Shown here in pieces: positions 18,501 to 27,493 of a stretch of DNA of 64,000 bases. The number at the start of each line of letters is the position of its first letter. Position 1 is the first letter of the stretch. The translations under genes were made by a program, and so were the position numbers. The notes beneath the pieces are model-generated. The model was not told the origin of the DNA and ran no database searches. It saw nothing but the letters and a program-made list of their open reading frames with translations. This DNA is from Inquilinus limosus (GTDB lineage Bacteria; Pseudomonadota; Alphaproteobacteria; DSM-16000; Inquilinaceae), in contig NZ_NHON01000001.1 of assembly GCF_002195995.1 (NCBI RefSeq), positions 284,042 to 348,041 of the forward strand, in the 5' to 3' direction.

Positions 18501-19308
18501 TCTCTCCCCTTTCCGATCCCTGGTGTGGCGGGCGAGGATCGCGCTGCGCCCGGCGGATGAAGTCGGCCAGGGTCGGCTCGGCGCCGGGCGCCGGCGCCTC
18601 CTCGGCGAACCGCGCCGCAAGCAGCCCCCGGCACAACGCCCCGTTGAACTCCGTGTTGATCCACACCCGCCGGAGGGCTGCGAGATGGTCTTGCCAGCCC
18701 TCGGCCGTGATCGCGGCACCGCCGGGGTCGACGAAGGCGGGCCCGCCGGCGCCGACGAGGTCCTGCCGCAGCGCCAGGTAGCGGTCGATCAGCCGCCGCC
18801 CCTCCGCGCCGGCGTCCTGGGCGCGCAGGGCCTCGACGCCGAGTATGCGGAGCGCCGCCGGATCGCGCCCCTGGTCCAGCAGATGGCGGATCACCGCCTC
18901 CTGCCGGCGCTGGAAGGCCTTGAGCGTGAAGGTCCGGCGGATCTCCTCCAGGTCGTCATCCGCCTCGTCGCCGAACGCGTCGCGGAAGGCGAGGCCGTGG
19001 ACCATGCCCTGGTTGATCGCCTCGGCGTACATGTGGTCGCCCAGCTCGACCGTCGCGTTCGTGACCCAGGGCAGCGACAGCGCCGCCCGGCGCATGTCGT
19101 CCGCCATCAGGTAGGCGAAGTTGGCGGCGCACCAGTAGGTCGGCAGCCGGAAGCGGATGTGGACCGCGCCGTTCCCGGCGACCTCGACGCCGGTGACGAA
19201 GCCGAGCTCGGTCACCGGCTCGTCGAGCTCCGGATCCGTCACCGCCTGGAGGCTGGCCCAGACCTCCCCGGCCCTCGCCGCGTCGGGCCCGGCGGCCACG
19301 GCGCTCAC
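18478..19308 (-). CDS. DUF59/MIP18-family protein of the monooxygenase cluster
   Basis: 276 residues from a GTG that overlaps the amidohydrolase stop (GTGA). The first 110 residues match the DUF59 (PaaD/MIP18-like) fold: WASLQAVTDPELDEPVTELGFV at the start, then a cysteine in the PTYWCAANFAYLM loop, where DUF59 proteins carry their reactive Cys. The C-terminal 150 residues are a helical extension I do not recognise beyond this cluster type. DUF59 proteins help assemble iron-sulfur or diiron centres, so a maturation role is likely. The longer frame upstream is only a shadow of the amidohydrolase gene. Confidence 0.82.
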   Translation of the reverse strand: MSAVAAGPDAARAGEVWASLQAVTDPELDEPVTELGFVTGVEVAGNGAVHIRFRLPTYWCAANFAYLMADDMRRAALSLPWVTNATVELGDHMYAEAINQGMVHGLAFRDAFGDEADDDLEEIRRTFTLKAFQRRQEAVIRHLLDQGRDPAALRILGVEALRAQDAGAEGRRLIDRYLALRQDLVGAGGPAFVDPGGAAITAEGWQDHLAALRRVWINTEFNGALCRGLLAARFAEEAPAPGAEPTLADFIRRAQRDPRPPHQGSERGENAQDHVA

Positions 19309-20327
19309 TCCGCCGCGACCGGCCGGCGGGCGTCGGCCAGCACGGCCTTCTTCGCCTCGATATCGACGCCGTAGAGCCGGGCGGCATTGAGGCCGAGGAT
19401 CTTCTTCTTGGCCTGGAGGGTGAGCTTCGCCCCGGTCTCGCGGGTGATGTCCTCCGGCAGCTCGAACGCCATGAAGTCCTCGACCAGCCAGTCCGGCGTC
19501 CAGATGCCGTAGTCGCTGCCGTACAGCAGCTTGTCCTCGCCCAGCCACATCAGCAGCTGCGAGATCACATGGGCGAAGTATTTCGGCTGGTTGCGGATGA
19601 ACGGCAGCGCCACCGCCAGCCCGCCATAGACATTGGTTTCCTGGGTCGCGATCCAGCAGAAATCATCGAGGCGCGGCAGGCCGCAATGCTCGACGATGAA
19701 GTTCAGGTTCGGGAAGCTGGTCGCCGCATCGTCGATGTCGGCGACATCGAACGCATCCCGGTTCAGCGGCAGGATGGTCGGGCCCTTGTGGACATGGATG
19801 TTCCTGATGCCAAGCGTCTCAGCCCGCTCCAGGAACCTCTGGGCCTCGGGGTCGGACAGCTTGTAGCCCTTGCTGTCGCCCTTCCATTCGGCGGTGTAGA
19901 GCTTGACCCCCTTGAGGCCGTGGATCTCGACATCCTTCTCCAGCTGGGCCAGGCCGGCCTCGCCGTCGCGCGGGTCGAAGGCGCCGTTCAGGATGAAGCG
20001 GTCGGGGTACTTGGCCTTCAGGACGGCGTTCTGCTCCAGCGTGTTGAAGCCGTTGACGTAGAAGTCCTTCAGATAGGTCGGCTGGAAGATCGCCATGTCG
20101 TCATAGCCGCGGACGAACAGGTCGTCATGCATCGTCTCGGCGCCGTAATGGTAGAACTTCTCCCGCGCCCACTGCCTGTCCTTCGGCTGCAGGAAGGTGT
20201 GATAGCCGTAGAAGCAGTCGATGAACTGCTGGCCGTGGACGTTCTTCCAGTTTTCCGGGCGCCCGTCCCAGAGATGGACATGGCCGTCGATGACGAAGAT
20301 CTCCTCGCCGTCCTTGGTGCGATACAT
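19305..20327 (-). CDS. Amidohydrolase-family protein of the monooxygenase cluster
   Basis: 340 residues from MYRTKDGEE, with an AAGGGAG ribosome-binding site seven bases upstream. It has the TIM-barrel metal sites of amidohydrolase_2 proteins: GHVHLW near residue 16 (HxH), IHVHKGP near 175, VEHCG near 210, and the metal Asp in LYGSDYGIW near 280. This gene type is a regular member of propane/acetone monooxygenase operons, but its reaction is not established. It lies between the coupling-protein gene and the DUF59 gene. A metal-dependent hydrolase or decarboxylase role is the family expectation. Confidence 0.87.
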   Translation of the reverse strand: MYRTKDGEEIFVIDGHVHLWDGRPENWKNVHGQQFIDCFYGYHTFLQPKDRQWAREKFYHYGAETMHDDLFVRGYDDMAIFQPTYLKDFYVNGFNTLEQNAVLKAKYPDRFILNGAFDPRDGEAGLAQLEKDVEIHGLKGVKLYTAEWKGDSKGYKLSDPEAQRFLERAETLGIRNIHVHKGPTILPLNRDAFDVADIDDAATSFPNLNFIVEHCGLPRLDDFCWIATQETNVYGGLAVALPFIRNQPKYFAHVISQLLMWLGEDKLLYGSDYGIWTPDWLVEDFMAFELPEDITRETGAKLTLQAKKKILGLNAARLYGVDIEAKKAVLADARRPVAAE

Positions 20328-20413
20328 GGCTGGCTCCCTTGGGCTGGATTTTCGGCGGCGCCTTGCGGCCGGCGCCGCCGTCGGATCTGGCGGAATGCGG
20401 ACGGGCGGGCGCC

Positions 20414-20767
20414 TCACTCGTAGAGCAAGGCGTCGTCCATGTTGCCGAACAGCATGACGGTGTCGTCGTCGATCATGACCATCCGCCCGTAATGGGTGGA
20501 GGTGGAGATCTCGAACAGATGCGGGGTCATCGGGCGGCCGAGCGCCTCGCTGATCTCGTCCATCCGGAACTCGATCCTGCCCTCGCCATCGACGCGGATC
20601 ATGGCCGGCATGTAGGTGACCGTGATGCCGGGCTTCTCGCTCATCACCTCGGCGATGACGCGGGCCTCGACGCTGTCGTTCATGGTGACGCCGCACTGGT
20701 GCGAGATCGTCGTCTCGAACTCCATGTCCTTCATGGACTTGAAGATGTTCGCGGTCGCGTGGGTCAT
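20414..20767 (-). CDS. prmD: Diiron monooxygenase coupling (effector) protein
   Basis: 117 residues, the usual length for the MmoB/DmpM/PrmD effector. It opens MTHATANIFKSMKDMEFE and has the SVEARVIAEVMSEKPGI segment and a YMPAMIRVDGEGRIEF strand typical of these small proteins. It has no cofactor; it binds the hydroxylase and tunes electron transfer and oxygen activation. A GAGGAG ribosome-binding site precedes the ATG. It lies 47 bp after prmC, giving the order alpha, reductase, beta, coupling that marks group-5 (propane/THF/acetone) soluble diiron monooxygenases. Confidence 0.92.
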   Translation of the reverse strand: MTHATANIFKSMKDMEFETTISHQCGVTMNDSVEARVIAEVMSEKPGITVTYMPAMIRVDGEGRIEFRMDEISEALGRPMTPHLFEISTSTHYGRMVMIDDDTVMLFGNMDDALLYE

Positions 20768-20814
20768 CTCGATACTCCTCTTGCCGACGCCGGCGTCGGC
20801 GGCTGATGGGGCGC

Positions 20815-21900
20815 TCAGGCCGAGAGCTGCGGCGGCAGGTCGAGGCCGATCTCCGTGACGATCTTCTTCAGCCGGTTGCGGGCCTGGTCGAAGGCGTCGG
20901 TGAACTGCGCCACCTTGACCCGCGGCTGCGACCACAGCGGCTGCAGATGCCGGGCCGCGCCGATGGCCAGCGCCCCGTGCCGGTCCAGCCACTGGATGAA
21001 CAGCAGGCGGTTGTGTTCGCCATGGGCCGGGTCGTGCGCCAGCAGGTGGAACAGCTCGACCGCATTGGCCAGGTTGCGCTCGTAGTCGCCCTCGGCCGCG
21101 GACACGACGGCCGGGGTGCTGAAATCGTTCTGGGCGGCCGCCATCTGCATGATGAAGCCGCTGCGGAACAGCTCCGCCACCAGCGGCTCGAACACGATGT
21201 TCACCGCGAAATACTTCTCGAGATAGTCGGTGGCGCCGCCGATCGTCTCGACCGCCCGGCGGGTCTCCTGCCAGATCGGATCCTCGAGCCAATGGGTCTT
21301 GCCCGCGCTGCTGTCGAAGGCTTCGAGATCGAGGCCGATCTCGCTGAGATACAGCGTCAGGTCCTGCGAGAAGCGCAGCTTGTAGGAGGAGTTCGTCAGG
21401 ATCGCGTTGTTGATCATCTGGGTGTAGCCGTAGCGCTGGGCGTGCATCGCCGCCGTGCCCAGGCCGAATTCGGCGTGCTTGTAGGCACCGAGATGATCCT
21501 GGAGGACCTTGATCCAGGCCGGGTCGAAGCGGCGCGGCGCGCCGGACCGCCGGGCGTTGTCGATCACGTTGCCGATCATGCCGACGATGGTCGACTGGCG
21601 CTGGTAGTGGGTGCGCTCCCACTCCTGGTCGACCGAGCGGTACTTGTGCCAATCCGAGCTCTTGGCCGCGGTCCAGGTCTCGCTGTAGGTCGGCGTGCCG
21701 TCGGGGAAGGAGACGATCCAGTCCTGCAGCAGGTAGCGCTTGGGGTCCGGCTGGACGTCGACAGTGACGTCCTCATAATGGGTCGCCTTGCGCCCCTGCG
21801 GTTCGAAATAGTTGTATTTGCGGCTGTCGGACCCGGCGAACTGCGCCGCGCCCGCGGCGCCGGACTTCAGGGGTGCTATGGCCTGTTCGAGGTTGGTCAT
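20815..21900 (-). CDS. prmC: Diiron monooxygenase hydroxylase beta subunit
   Basis: 361 residues of the ferritin-like beta subunit that pairs with the catalytic alpha subunit. Recognisable are RKYNYFEPQGRKATHYEDVT near residue 30, YSETWTAAKSSDWHKYRS, and the helical core running to FEPLVAELFRSGF. Unlike the alpha subunit it has no double ExxH set, as expected for a structural subunit. It lies between the reductase and coupling-protein genes on one operon. Length and order match PrmC/MimC. Confidence 0.93.
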   Translation of the reverse strand: MTNLEQAIAPLKSGAAGAAQFAGSDSRKYNYFEPQGRKATHYEDVTVDVQPDPKRYLLQDWIVSFPDGTPTYSETWTAAKSSDWHKYRSVDQEWERTHYQRQSTIVGMIGNVIDNARRSGAPRRFDPAWIKVLQDHLGAYKHAEFGLGTAAMHAQRYGYTQMINNAILTNSSYKLRFSQDLTLYLSEIGLDLEAFDSSAGKTHWLEDPIWQETRRAVETIGGATDYLEKYFAVNIVFEPLVAELFRSGFIMQMAAAQNDFSTPAVVSAAEGDYERNLANAVELFHLLAHDPAHGEHNRLLFIQWLDRHGALAIGAARHLQPLWSQPRVKVAQFTDAFDQARNRLKKIVTEIGLDLPPQLSA

Positions 21901-21951
21901 CGGTATCCTCCCTTGCTGGCGTTGGCGGATGAGGGATTCCAGGATCGCCGG

Positions 21952-22992
21952 TCAGCGGACCGCTGGCGTGAACTTGTCGAAGTAGATTCGCTCCGGCTCG
22001 ACGCCGGCCATCTGCAGCATCGGCAGCACGGCATCGATCATCGGCGGCGGGCCGCAGGTGTAGGCGTCGATGTCGCCCGGCAGGCCCTCCTCGCGCAGGA
22101 CCCGCGCCACGACCTCGTGGATGAAGCCGGTCTCGCCGGCCCATTCATCGCCGGGCTCGGCATGGGACAGGGCCGGGATGAAGCGGAAATCCGGGATGTG
22201 GCGCTCGAATTCGGCGAACTGGTCGAGATGGAACAGGTCGCGCCGGGTCCGGGCGCCGTAGAAGAAGCGCACCGGCCGCTGCTCGCCGCTTTCGGCATGG
22301 TCGCTGAGGATCGACCACAGCGGCGACATCCCGGAGCCGCCGCCGATCAGGACCATCGGCCCCGGCCGCTCCTCGCGCCGGAAGCAGGTGCCGTAGGGGC
22401 CCTTGGCGGTCAGCCGGTCGCCGGGCTTCAGCTCGCCGTCGAGCAGCGCGGAGAAGGCGCCGTCCGGGTACTTCTTGATGATGAAGGCCAGCCGGTCCTG
22501 GCGGCTCGGGGCATTGGCCATGGAGAAGGAGCGGGTGATGCCGCGGCCGGGGACGGTCAGGTCGACGAACTGGCCCGCCCAGAAGCGCAGCGGCTTGTCG
22601 ATCTCGATCTCGACCAGCCGGATGTCGTGCGTCAGCGGCGTGACCCCGGTCAGCACCGCCTCGTACTCCTTGACCGCGATCGAACGGCTGAGCAGGTCTT
22701 CGTCATAGTTGAGGAGCTCCACCGTCAGGTCGCTGTAGGCGACCGTCCGGCACAGCAGGATGTGGTTGGTCTCGCGCTCGTAATCCGGCAGGGCGAAGGT
22801 CGAGTACTTCAGAAGCTCGGCATCCCCGTCGATCAGAAGCGACTTGCAGCTGCTGCACTGACCTTCCTTGCAGCCATGCATCACCGAGATGCCCTGGCGG
22901 AACGCCGCCTCCAGCACCGTCTCGCCCTCGGCGACCTCCATCTCGATCCCGACCGGTTCGAACCGGACGGTGTGCACGCGTGTCTCCGCCAT
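21952..22992 (-). CDS. prmB: Diiron monooxygenase reductase (2Fe-2S, FAD, NAD)
   Basis: 346 residues from MAETRVHTVRF with an AAGGGAC ribosome-binding site. The N-terminal plant-type ferredoxin has four cluster cysteines at about 41, 46, 49 and 81 (HGCKEGQCSSC and later LLCRT). The FAD-binding barrel shows ITRSFSMANAP (RxFS type), and the NAD domain has IGGGSGMSPL with a terminal TCGPPPMI motif. It passes electrons from NADH to the hydroxylase. The longer frame that starts upstream is rejected because the cysteine spacing and the ribosome-binding site favour this start. Confidence 0.95.
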   Translation of the reverse strand: MAETRVHTVRFEPVGIEMEVAEGETVLEAAFRQGISVMHGCKEGQCSSCKSLLIDGDAELLKYSTFALPDYERETNHILLCRTVAYSDLTVELLNYDEDLLSRSIAVKEYEAVLTGVTPLTHDIRLVEIEIDKPLRFWAGQFVDLTVPGRGITRSFSMANAPSRQDRLAFIIKKYPDGAFSALLDGELKPGDRLTAKGPYGTCFRREERPGPMVLIGGGSGMSPLWSILSDHAESGEQRPVRFFYGARTRRDLFHLDQFAEFERHIPDFRFIPALSHAEPGDEWAGETGFIHEVVARVLREEGLPGDIDAYTCGPPPMIDAVLPMLQMAGVEPERIYFDKFTPAVR

Positions 22993-23097
22993 CGAAGCCG
23001 TCCCTTGTCGTCGGACCCTGTGGCGCCGGACCGTCGGCCGGCCGGCGCGGTGGGAGGATGGAAGCCGGCGCCGATGCCGGCCCCCACCCCGCAACGG

Positions 23098-24768
23098 TCA
23101 GTGCACCGGGTTGATCTTGAAGCCCGCCCTGTAGTCGGCGATGTGCTTCTCGCGCTGGTCCGGCGTCATGCCGCGCAGCAGCACGATCGGGCTCTGGATC
23201 GTGTGGCCGCGGACATGGTCGAGCGTCCACATGTCCTTGTCGTCGAAGCGGAGATGCGGCTGCTGGATCAGGGTCTTGCCATCGGGGCGGACGAAGCCGA
23301 GATCCTTGATGGCGTCGGCTAGGTCCCAGCCGTGATAGCACTCCTCCCACTCGCGACGGCCGCTGAACCGGCCCATGGCGGGGGTCGGCCGGCCCTCATA
23401 CTCGGCCGCGAAGGCGACCTTGTGGGTCCAGCGGCACTGCTCGGAGCAGTAGGTGTAGAGCTGGCCGTCGACCTCATCGACCACGAAGTCCTCGCGGATC
23501 AGGCATGGCACCAGGCAGCTCCAGCAGCGATGCGGGTAGACGTAGCCGTTCTCCTGGTCGAACAGCATGTTGGTCTCGCCCGGCACGCTCTTGCGCGCGT
23601 ACCACTTCCAGTAGTCGCCGAACTCGGCATACCAGCCGGGATATTTGTGCTCGAACCACTCGAAGTCGCGCTCGGTCTGCGCCTCGATCCGCCAGAAGTT
23701 GACCGGCCAGCCGACCGAGAAGAACTGCGCCACCTTGTGCACGTAATTCTTCTTCACCAGGCGGTCCCAGGCGGCGCCGACGTCGTCGTGGTGGATCTTG
23801 ATGCCGTACTTCTCCAGCGGCAGCATGTAGGTGCGGTAGTAGTCCTCGTAGATCCAGCGATGCCAGAGCTCGGCGTAGGACTCCTTGGTCTTGTCGCGAT
23901 TGGTCGTGCCGTATTCGATGAAGGTGCCGATCGCGGCATCGACGATCGCGTGGTTCTGCCAGAAGGCGTATTTGATGTCGCGTTCCAGCAGCAGGTGGTT
24001 GTCCGGATCGTTGATCACCGACATCAGCAGCGAATGACCGTTGCCGATATGCCGGCTTTCATCCGATTGCACCGACAGGAACACGGTCGGCAGGGCATAG
24101 TCGCCGTTGCGCGCCGCCTCGGACGGCATGGCCACGAACAGCGTGTTGGTGAAGGCGGTTTCGGCGACGACCTGGAGATAGACATTCGCCGCCGTCACCG
24201 CGTCGCCGGTCAGGAAGCCCTCGGCGAATTGCCGGCCGATCGTGGTGGCGTAGCACTTGCCGAACGCGGCCTCGGTGATGTCGAACCCGGCCGGGTCGAT
24301 GTAGTTCTCCATGTACCATTTCTTGAGGTTCATCTGGATGGTCGAGTGCCGGAACTCGTCGACCATCTGCATGGTGAAGCCGGTGCGCAGTTCCTCGCCC
24401 GGCGCCAGCCGGCCCAGCATCGCCATCGAGCGTGCCGCCGAGATCTCCGGGAACGGGATGATCGCCAGGAACAGCTTCATCCACTCGACCCAGCGCGGCT
24501 CGACATTGCGGAACATGTCGCCGCGCAGCGCGGCATCGAGCGCGCCGTAGACGCGGTTGTCCTTCTCCTCCTGCATCGGGAAGTAGGAGCGCAGCACCTG
24601 CTTCATCGGGTCCCGCGGCACCTTCGCGATCTTGTAGTCGGTCGGGAAGGTCATCGCCTCCTGGACATAGCTCGGCGTCCAGCCGAGATCGGCGATGCGG
24701 CGCGCCGCGTCGGCGACACCGATCCCGCGTTGCGCGGTGATCTTGTTCAGCGTCAAACCGTCAGGCAT
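23098..24768 (-). CDS. prmA: Diiron monooxygenase hydroxylase alpha subunit (propane/acetone type)
   Basis: 556 residues from MPDGLTLNKITAQ, with a GAGGAG site eight bases upstream. The six carboxylate/histidine ligands of the diiron centre are in place: E108, E138, H141 (DEFRH), E203, E237 and H240 (DESRH). Their spacings (30, 3, 65, 34, 3) equal those of methane monooxygenase MmoX. Near residue 430-460 a Cys-rich YHS-like patch (CWSCLVPC, YCSEQC) is also family typical. It hydroxylates a small alkane, ketone or phenol, but the substrate cannot be fixed from sequence. First gene of the operon, read from the sigma-54 promoter 233 bp upstream. Confidence 0.95.
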   Translation of the reverse strand: MPDGLTLNKITAQRGIGVADAARRIADLGWTPSYVQEAMTFPTDYKIAKVPRDPMKQVLRSYFPMQEEKDNRVYGALDAALRGDMFRNVEPRWVEWMKLFLAIIPFPEISAARSMAMLGRLAPGEELRTGFTMQMVDEFRHSTIQMNLKKWYMENYIDPAGFDITEAAFGKCYATTIGRQFAEGFLTGDAVTAANVYLQVVAETAFTNTLFVAMPSEAARNGDYALPTVFLSVQSDESRHIGNGHSLLMSVINDPDNHLLLERDIKYAFWQNHAIVDAAIGTFIEYGTTNRDKTKESYAELWHRWIYEDYYRTYMLPLEKYGIKIHHDDVGAAWDRLVKKNYVHKVAQFFSVGWPVNFWRIEAQTERDFEWFEHKYPGWYAEFGDYWKWYARKSVPGETNMLFDQENGYVYPHRCWSCLVPCLIREDFVVDEVDGQLYTYCSEQCRWTHKVAFAAEYEGRPTPAMGRFSGRREWEECYHGWDLADAIKDLGFVRPDGKTLIQQPHLRFDDKDMWTLDHVRGHTIQSPIVLLRGMTPDQREKHIADYRAGFKINPVH

Positions 24769-25000
24769 CGAAATCTCCTCTTGGGTTGGATGGGGTCTGC
24801 TCTGCGGTGCTGATCGGCCTTGCTGGCTCAGGCGGCTGGTGCCGGCGCGCGGATCGCGGCTGTCCCGGCGATCGGCGACGGAATGGCCTGGTCGCCGCAT
24901 GTCGGCTGTAATGATGACGGCGTCATGCCTTGCTCCCCTCGCCAATCTCTTCTTGTGCACTCGACGGAGCCGGTGCCGTGATTGGCCTTCCGGCAAGCAT

Positions 25001-25017
25001 TGCAATTTGCGTGCCAA
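25001..25017 (-). promoter_or_regulatory. Sigma-54 promoter of the prmABCD operon
   Basis: On the minus strand this reads TTGGCACGCAAATTGCA, a full match to the -24/-12 consensus (TTGGCACG, four bases, TTGCA). Transcription should start near 24990 and run into prmA. Two sigma-54 activators are encoded in the same locus. Confidence 0.92.
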
Positions 25018-25091
25018 ATGTGTGGAGGTCCGTTAATCCGGCCGCTCTCGCCGTTTTCCTTGGTGCTGGCTGTCCGATGCTGCAGCGCGTC

Positions 25092-25110
25092 ATGTCCTGT
25101 TCTGGGACAT
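25092..25110. promoter_or_regulatory. Palindromic activator site upstream of the prmA promoter
   Basis: A perfect inverted repeat, ATGTCC, seven bases, GGACAT. It lies 75-93 bp upstream of the -24 element, the usual place for an upstream activating sequence. A weaker TGTTTC-N5-GGGCCA lies at 25125-25141. It resembles the palindrome in front of the alcohol dehydrogenase operon (TGTyCy-N5-rGrACA). Confidence 0.65.
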
Positions 25111-25173
25111 ATCCGTCGCGGGCCTGTTTCACGTTGGGCCATATCCCGGACCGGAGCCGGCGGCTGATCGCGG

Positions 25174-25353
25174 TCATGCCCCCTCCCCGTCCGGATCGGG
25201 CATCTTCCCGACCGGCTTGCCTTCGGCGATGAAGCGGGCCGTGATGATCAGGGCCCCCATCGCGAAATCCGCCCCGTAGGCGGCAACCATGGCGTCGGCG
25301 AGCGCGCCGACCCGTTCGAAGAACTCGCTCTTGGACGGATGCGGATCGGTCAT
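25174..25353 (-). CDS. 59-residue protein of the dehydrogenase operon, unrecognised
   Basis: 59 residues starting MTDPHPSKSEFFERVG. The start overlaps the WD40 gene stop (ATGA), so it is translationally coupled and almost surely real. Its core ALADAMVAAYGADFAMGALIITARFIAEGK is an amphipathic helix-rich stretch without cysteines or a clear membrane span. I do not recognise a family. A much longer frame running upstream is only a shadow of the WD40 gene. As the last gene of the operon it may be an accessory factor of the dehydrogenase/metallochaperone set. Confidence 0.7.
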   Translation of the reverse strand: MTDPHPSKSEFFERVGALADAMVAAYGADFAMGALIITARFIAEGKPVGKMPDPDGEGA

Positions 25354-26468
25354 GGCTGAGCCCTCGCCGGCATGCGATCGCGCGCCGGTTCCGCCGGCTC
25401 GGGGCGCAGCAGCAGATCGGGAAGCGGAACGAGTCCCGCCTCGCCATCCTCCGTGCCGAAGGCCAGCCCTTCCCCGTCGGCCGACCAGGCCAGGGCGCTG
25501 ACCGGGCTGCCGGACGAGCCTCGGACGAACAGGCTGTCGGCGGCGCCCGGCCGGCACAGCAGCACCGCGCCGTTGTGATAGCCGGCGGCGATCAGCGGGC
25601 GATGCGGATGGCAGGCGACCAGCGTCACCGGGATCCGGCTCTGGATGCCGCATTCCGCCGGCCCGTCCTCCCGCCCCGGAGGATCGAACCGCCAGCACAC
25701 GACCCGCGGCCCGCCGCTGGTCGCCAGAAACCGGCCATCGGCCGAGAAGGACAGCGACAGCGGCTGGCCCGGATAGCCCGCCATGTCGATGGCGCCGCTA
25801 TCGGCGACCCGCCAGCCATGCAGCGCGTTCTCCTGCAGGCCGCTGACCAGGTATCGGGCGTTGGGGCTCCAGGCCAGGGCGCGATGGACGCCCGCCCCAT
25901 CCAGCCGGTGCAGGCCGCGTGTCCCGGCCGACCACAGCGTGACGCCGCCATAATGGCCGATCGCCAGGGTCCGGCCGGTCGGGTCGAAGGCCAGGGCGAA
26001 GACGGTACTCGGCAGGTCGATGCTCTCGCCGGCCGGGCCGAACACATGCACCCGGCGGCCGACCGCGCAGGCCGCCCGGCCCAGGGGGCCGGCGGCGACC
26101 GGGTCGGCCCAGGCACCGGGAAAGCTGGCGATCGCCACGACCGTCCCATCCGCCGCGACCCGGGCCAGCCGACCATCGTCGCCGCCGCAGAGGAATCCGC
26201 CCGCGGGATCCGCGACCAGGCCGAGGCAGGCGCCGTCATGGACCCCGGCCCGCATCACCGGCGGCGCGGACTGCTGTGCGGGGACCAGCTCGGCCCCGCC
26301 GCCGGCGCGCGGCACCAGCCTGGAGCCGCCATCCCATCGGCCGCGCGCCAGAGCCAGCGTGCCGTCGCCGAGCCCGAAGCCGGCGACATCCCCGTCCCAG
26401 GCGGCGCCCACCACCGGCGCCTCGAGCTGCCAGCGCGCGCCGATCAGCTCGATCAGGGGACGCGACAT
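25350..26468 (-). CDS. WD40-repeat beta-propeller protein
   Basis: 372 residues from [13 protein letters not shown]; the start shares one base with the GTPase stop (TGATG). It consists of about seven WD40-like blades, seen as repeated segments such as VFALAFDPTGRTLAIGHYGGVTLW, HRALAWSPNARYLVSG, SLSFSADGRFLATSG and VSALAWSADGEGLAFG. No signal peptide is seen, so it is probably cytosolic. Propellers of this kind act as protein scaffolds. Being coupled to a COG0523 GTPase and a Zn-type dehydrogenase, it may hold the metal chaperone and its client together; that is inference. Confidence 0.82.
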   Translation of the reverse strand: MSRPLIELIGARWQLEAPVVGAAWDGDVAGFGLGDGTLALARGRWDGGSRLVPRAGGGAELVPAQQSAPPVMRAGVHDGACLGLVADPAGGFLCGGDDGRLARVAADGTVVAIASFPGAWADPVAAGPLGRAACAVGRRVHVFGPAGESIDLPSTVFALAFDPTGRTLAIGHYGGVTLWSAGTRGLHRLDGAGVHRALAWSPNARYLVSGLQENALHGWRVADSGAIDMAGYPGQPLSLSFSADGRFLATSGGPRVVCWRFDPPGREDGPAECGIQSRIPVTLVACHPHRPLIAAGYHNGAVLLCRPGAADSLFVRGSSGSPVSALAWSADGEGLAFGTEDGEAGLVPLPDLLLRPEPAEPARDRMPARAQP

Positions 26469-27493
26469 CACGACGGGTCGGCCTGGCAATGGCCAAGCCC
26501 CTCGCGCAGATCCGCTCGATCGAGGTTGCGGCCGATGAAGACCAGCCGGCTGTCCCGCTTCTCGCCGTCGAGCCAGGGGCGGCCCGCATCGGTGTCCATC
26601 ATCATGTGCACGCCCTGGAACACCAGCCGCCGGTCCGACCCGGCCAGTGCGACGATCCCCTTCGCGCGCAGCAGGTCCCGCCCCCGCTCCATCACCAGCT
26701 GCTGCAGCCAGGGCATGAACCGGGTCGGGTCGAGCGGCCGGTCGAGCCGCAGCGAGACGCAGTCGATGCCATGGCTGTGCCGACCGGCCGGGCCATGGTT
26801 GTCGGTGTGATCATGAGGAGTGTGGTCTTCGTGACGATCGTCATCGGCCTCGGCCGGCAGGCTGAGGCGGCCGAGGTCGAACCCGCCCTGGTCCAGGATC
26901 GCCGCCAGGGGCACATCGCCCCGGGTCGACAGCAGCAGCCGGGCCGTCGGGTTGATGCGGCGCAGCGCCGTTGCCGCGGCGGTCGCGCCAGCCGCGTCGA
27001 CCAGGTCGCGCTTGTTGATCAGGATGGTGTCCGCGAGAGCGACCTGCTCCGGCGCCTCCCGGGAATCGCCGAGCCGCGCCAGCAGGTGCCGGGCATCGGC
27101 GACGCAGACGATGCTGTCGAGCAGCGTGTGCTGGCGGATCCGGTCGTCGCTGAAGAAGGTCTGGGCGACCGGGGCCGGATCCGCCAGCCCCGAGGTCTCG
27201 ATCAGGATGCCGTCGAAGCCGCCCCTGCGCTTGATCAGGCCGCTGATCACCCGGATCAGGTCGCCGCGCACCGTGCAGCAGACGCAGCCATTGTTCAGCT
27301 CGAACACCTCTTCCTCGGCCCCGACCACCAGGCCGCCATCGATGCCGAGCTCGCCATACTCGTTGACGATGACCGCGTAGCGCCGGCCATGCGCCTCGCC
27401 CAGGATGCGGTTCAGCAGCGTGGTCTTGCCGGCGCCGAGAAACCCGGTCACGACGGTCACGGGGATGCGGTTCGCGTTCATGGCTGAGGTCAT
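26468..27493 (-). CDS. COG0523 metallochaperone GTPase (CobW/ZNG1 family)
   Basis: 341 residues. Walker [10 protein letters not shown] is at 17-25, the family metal motif GCVCC has Cys at 70, 72 and 73, [11 protein letters not shown] is the switch II region, and NKRDLVD is the guanine-specificity motif. A His/Asp-rich loop (about 224-246, [20 protein letters not shown]) and the C-terminal CobW_C domain follow. The family loads Zn, Co or Fe into client enzymes with GTP hydrolysis. It overlaps the dehydrogenase stop (ATGA), so the Zn-type dehydrogenase is the obvious candidate client. The diiron hydroxylase is the alternative. Confidence 0.92.
   Translation of the reverse strand: MTSAMNANRIPVTVVTGFLGAGKTTLLNRILGEAHGRRYAVIVNEYGELGIDGGLVVGAEEEVFELNNGCVCCTVRGDLIRVISGLIKRRGGFDGILIETSGLADPAPVAQTFFSDDRIRQHTLLDSIVCVADARHLLARLGDSREAPEQVALADTILINKRDLVDAAGATAAATALRRINPTARLLLSTRGDVPLAAILDQGGFDLGRLSLPAEADDDRHEDHTPHDHTDNHGPAGRHSHGIDCVSLRLDRPLDPTRFMPWLQQLVMERGRDLLRAKGIVALAGSDRRLVFQGVHMMMDTDAGRPWLDGEKRDSRLVFIGRNLDRADLREGLGHCQADPS

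Larger units (their letters stand above)
24769..25173. promoter_or_regulatory. Regulatory region upstream of prmA
   Basis: 405 bp between prmA and the stop of the 59-residue gene, with no supportable gene. It holds the -24/-12 promoter at 25001-25017, a palindrome at 25092-25110 and a weaker relative at 25125-25141. The predicted leader to prmA is about 220 bases. Confidence 0.8.

Noticed and set aside
20806..23322. 838-codon plus-strand frame over prmB/prmC
   Set aside because: Antisense to two intact, motif-rich subunit genes; composition shows a shadow frame.
24828..25142. Minus-strand frame in the prmA leader
   Set aside because: It runs across the sigma-54 promoter and palindrome and shows no domain or ribosome-binding site.
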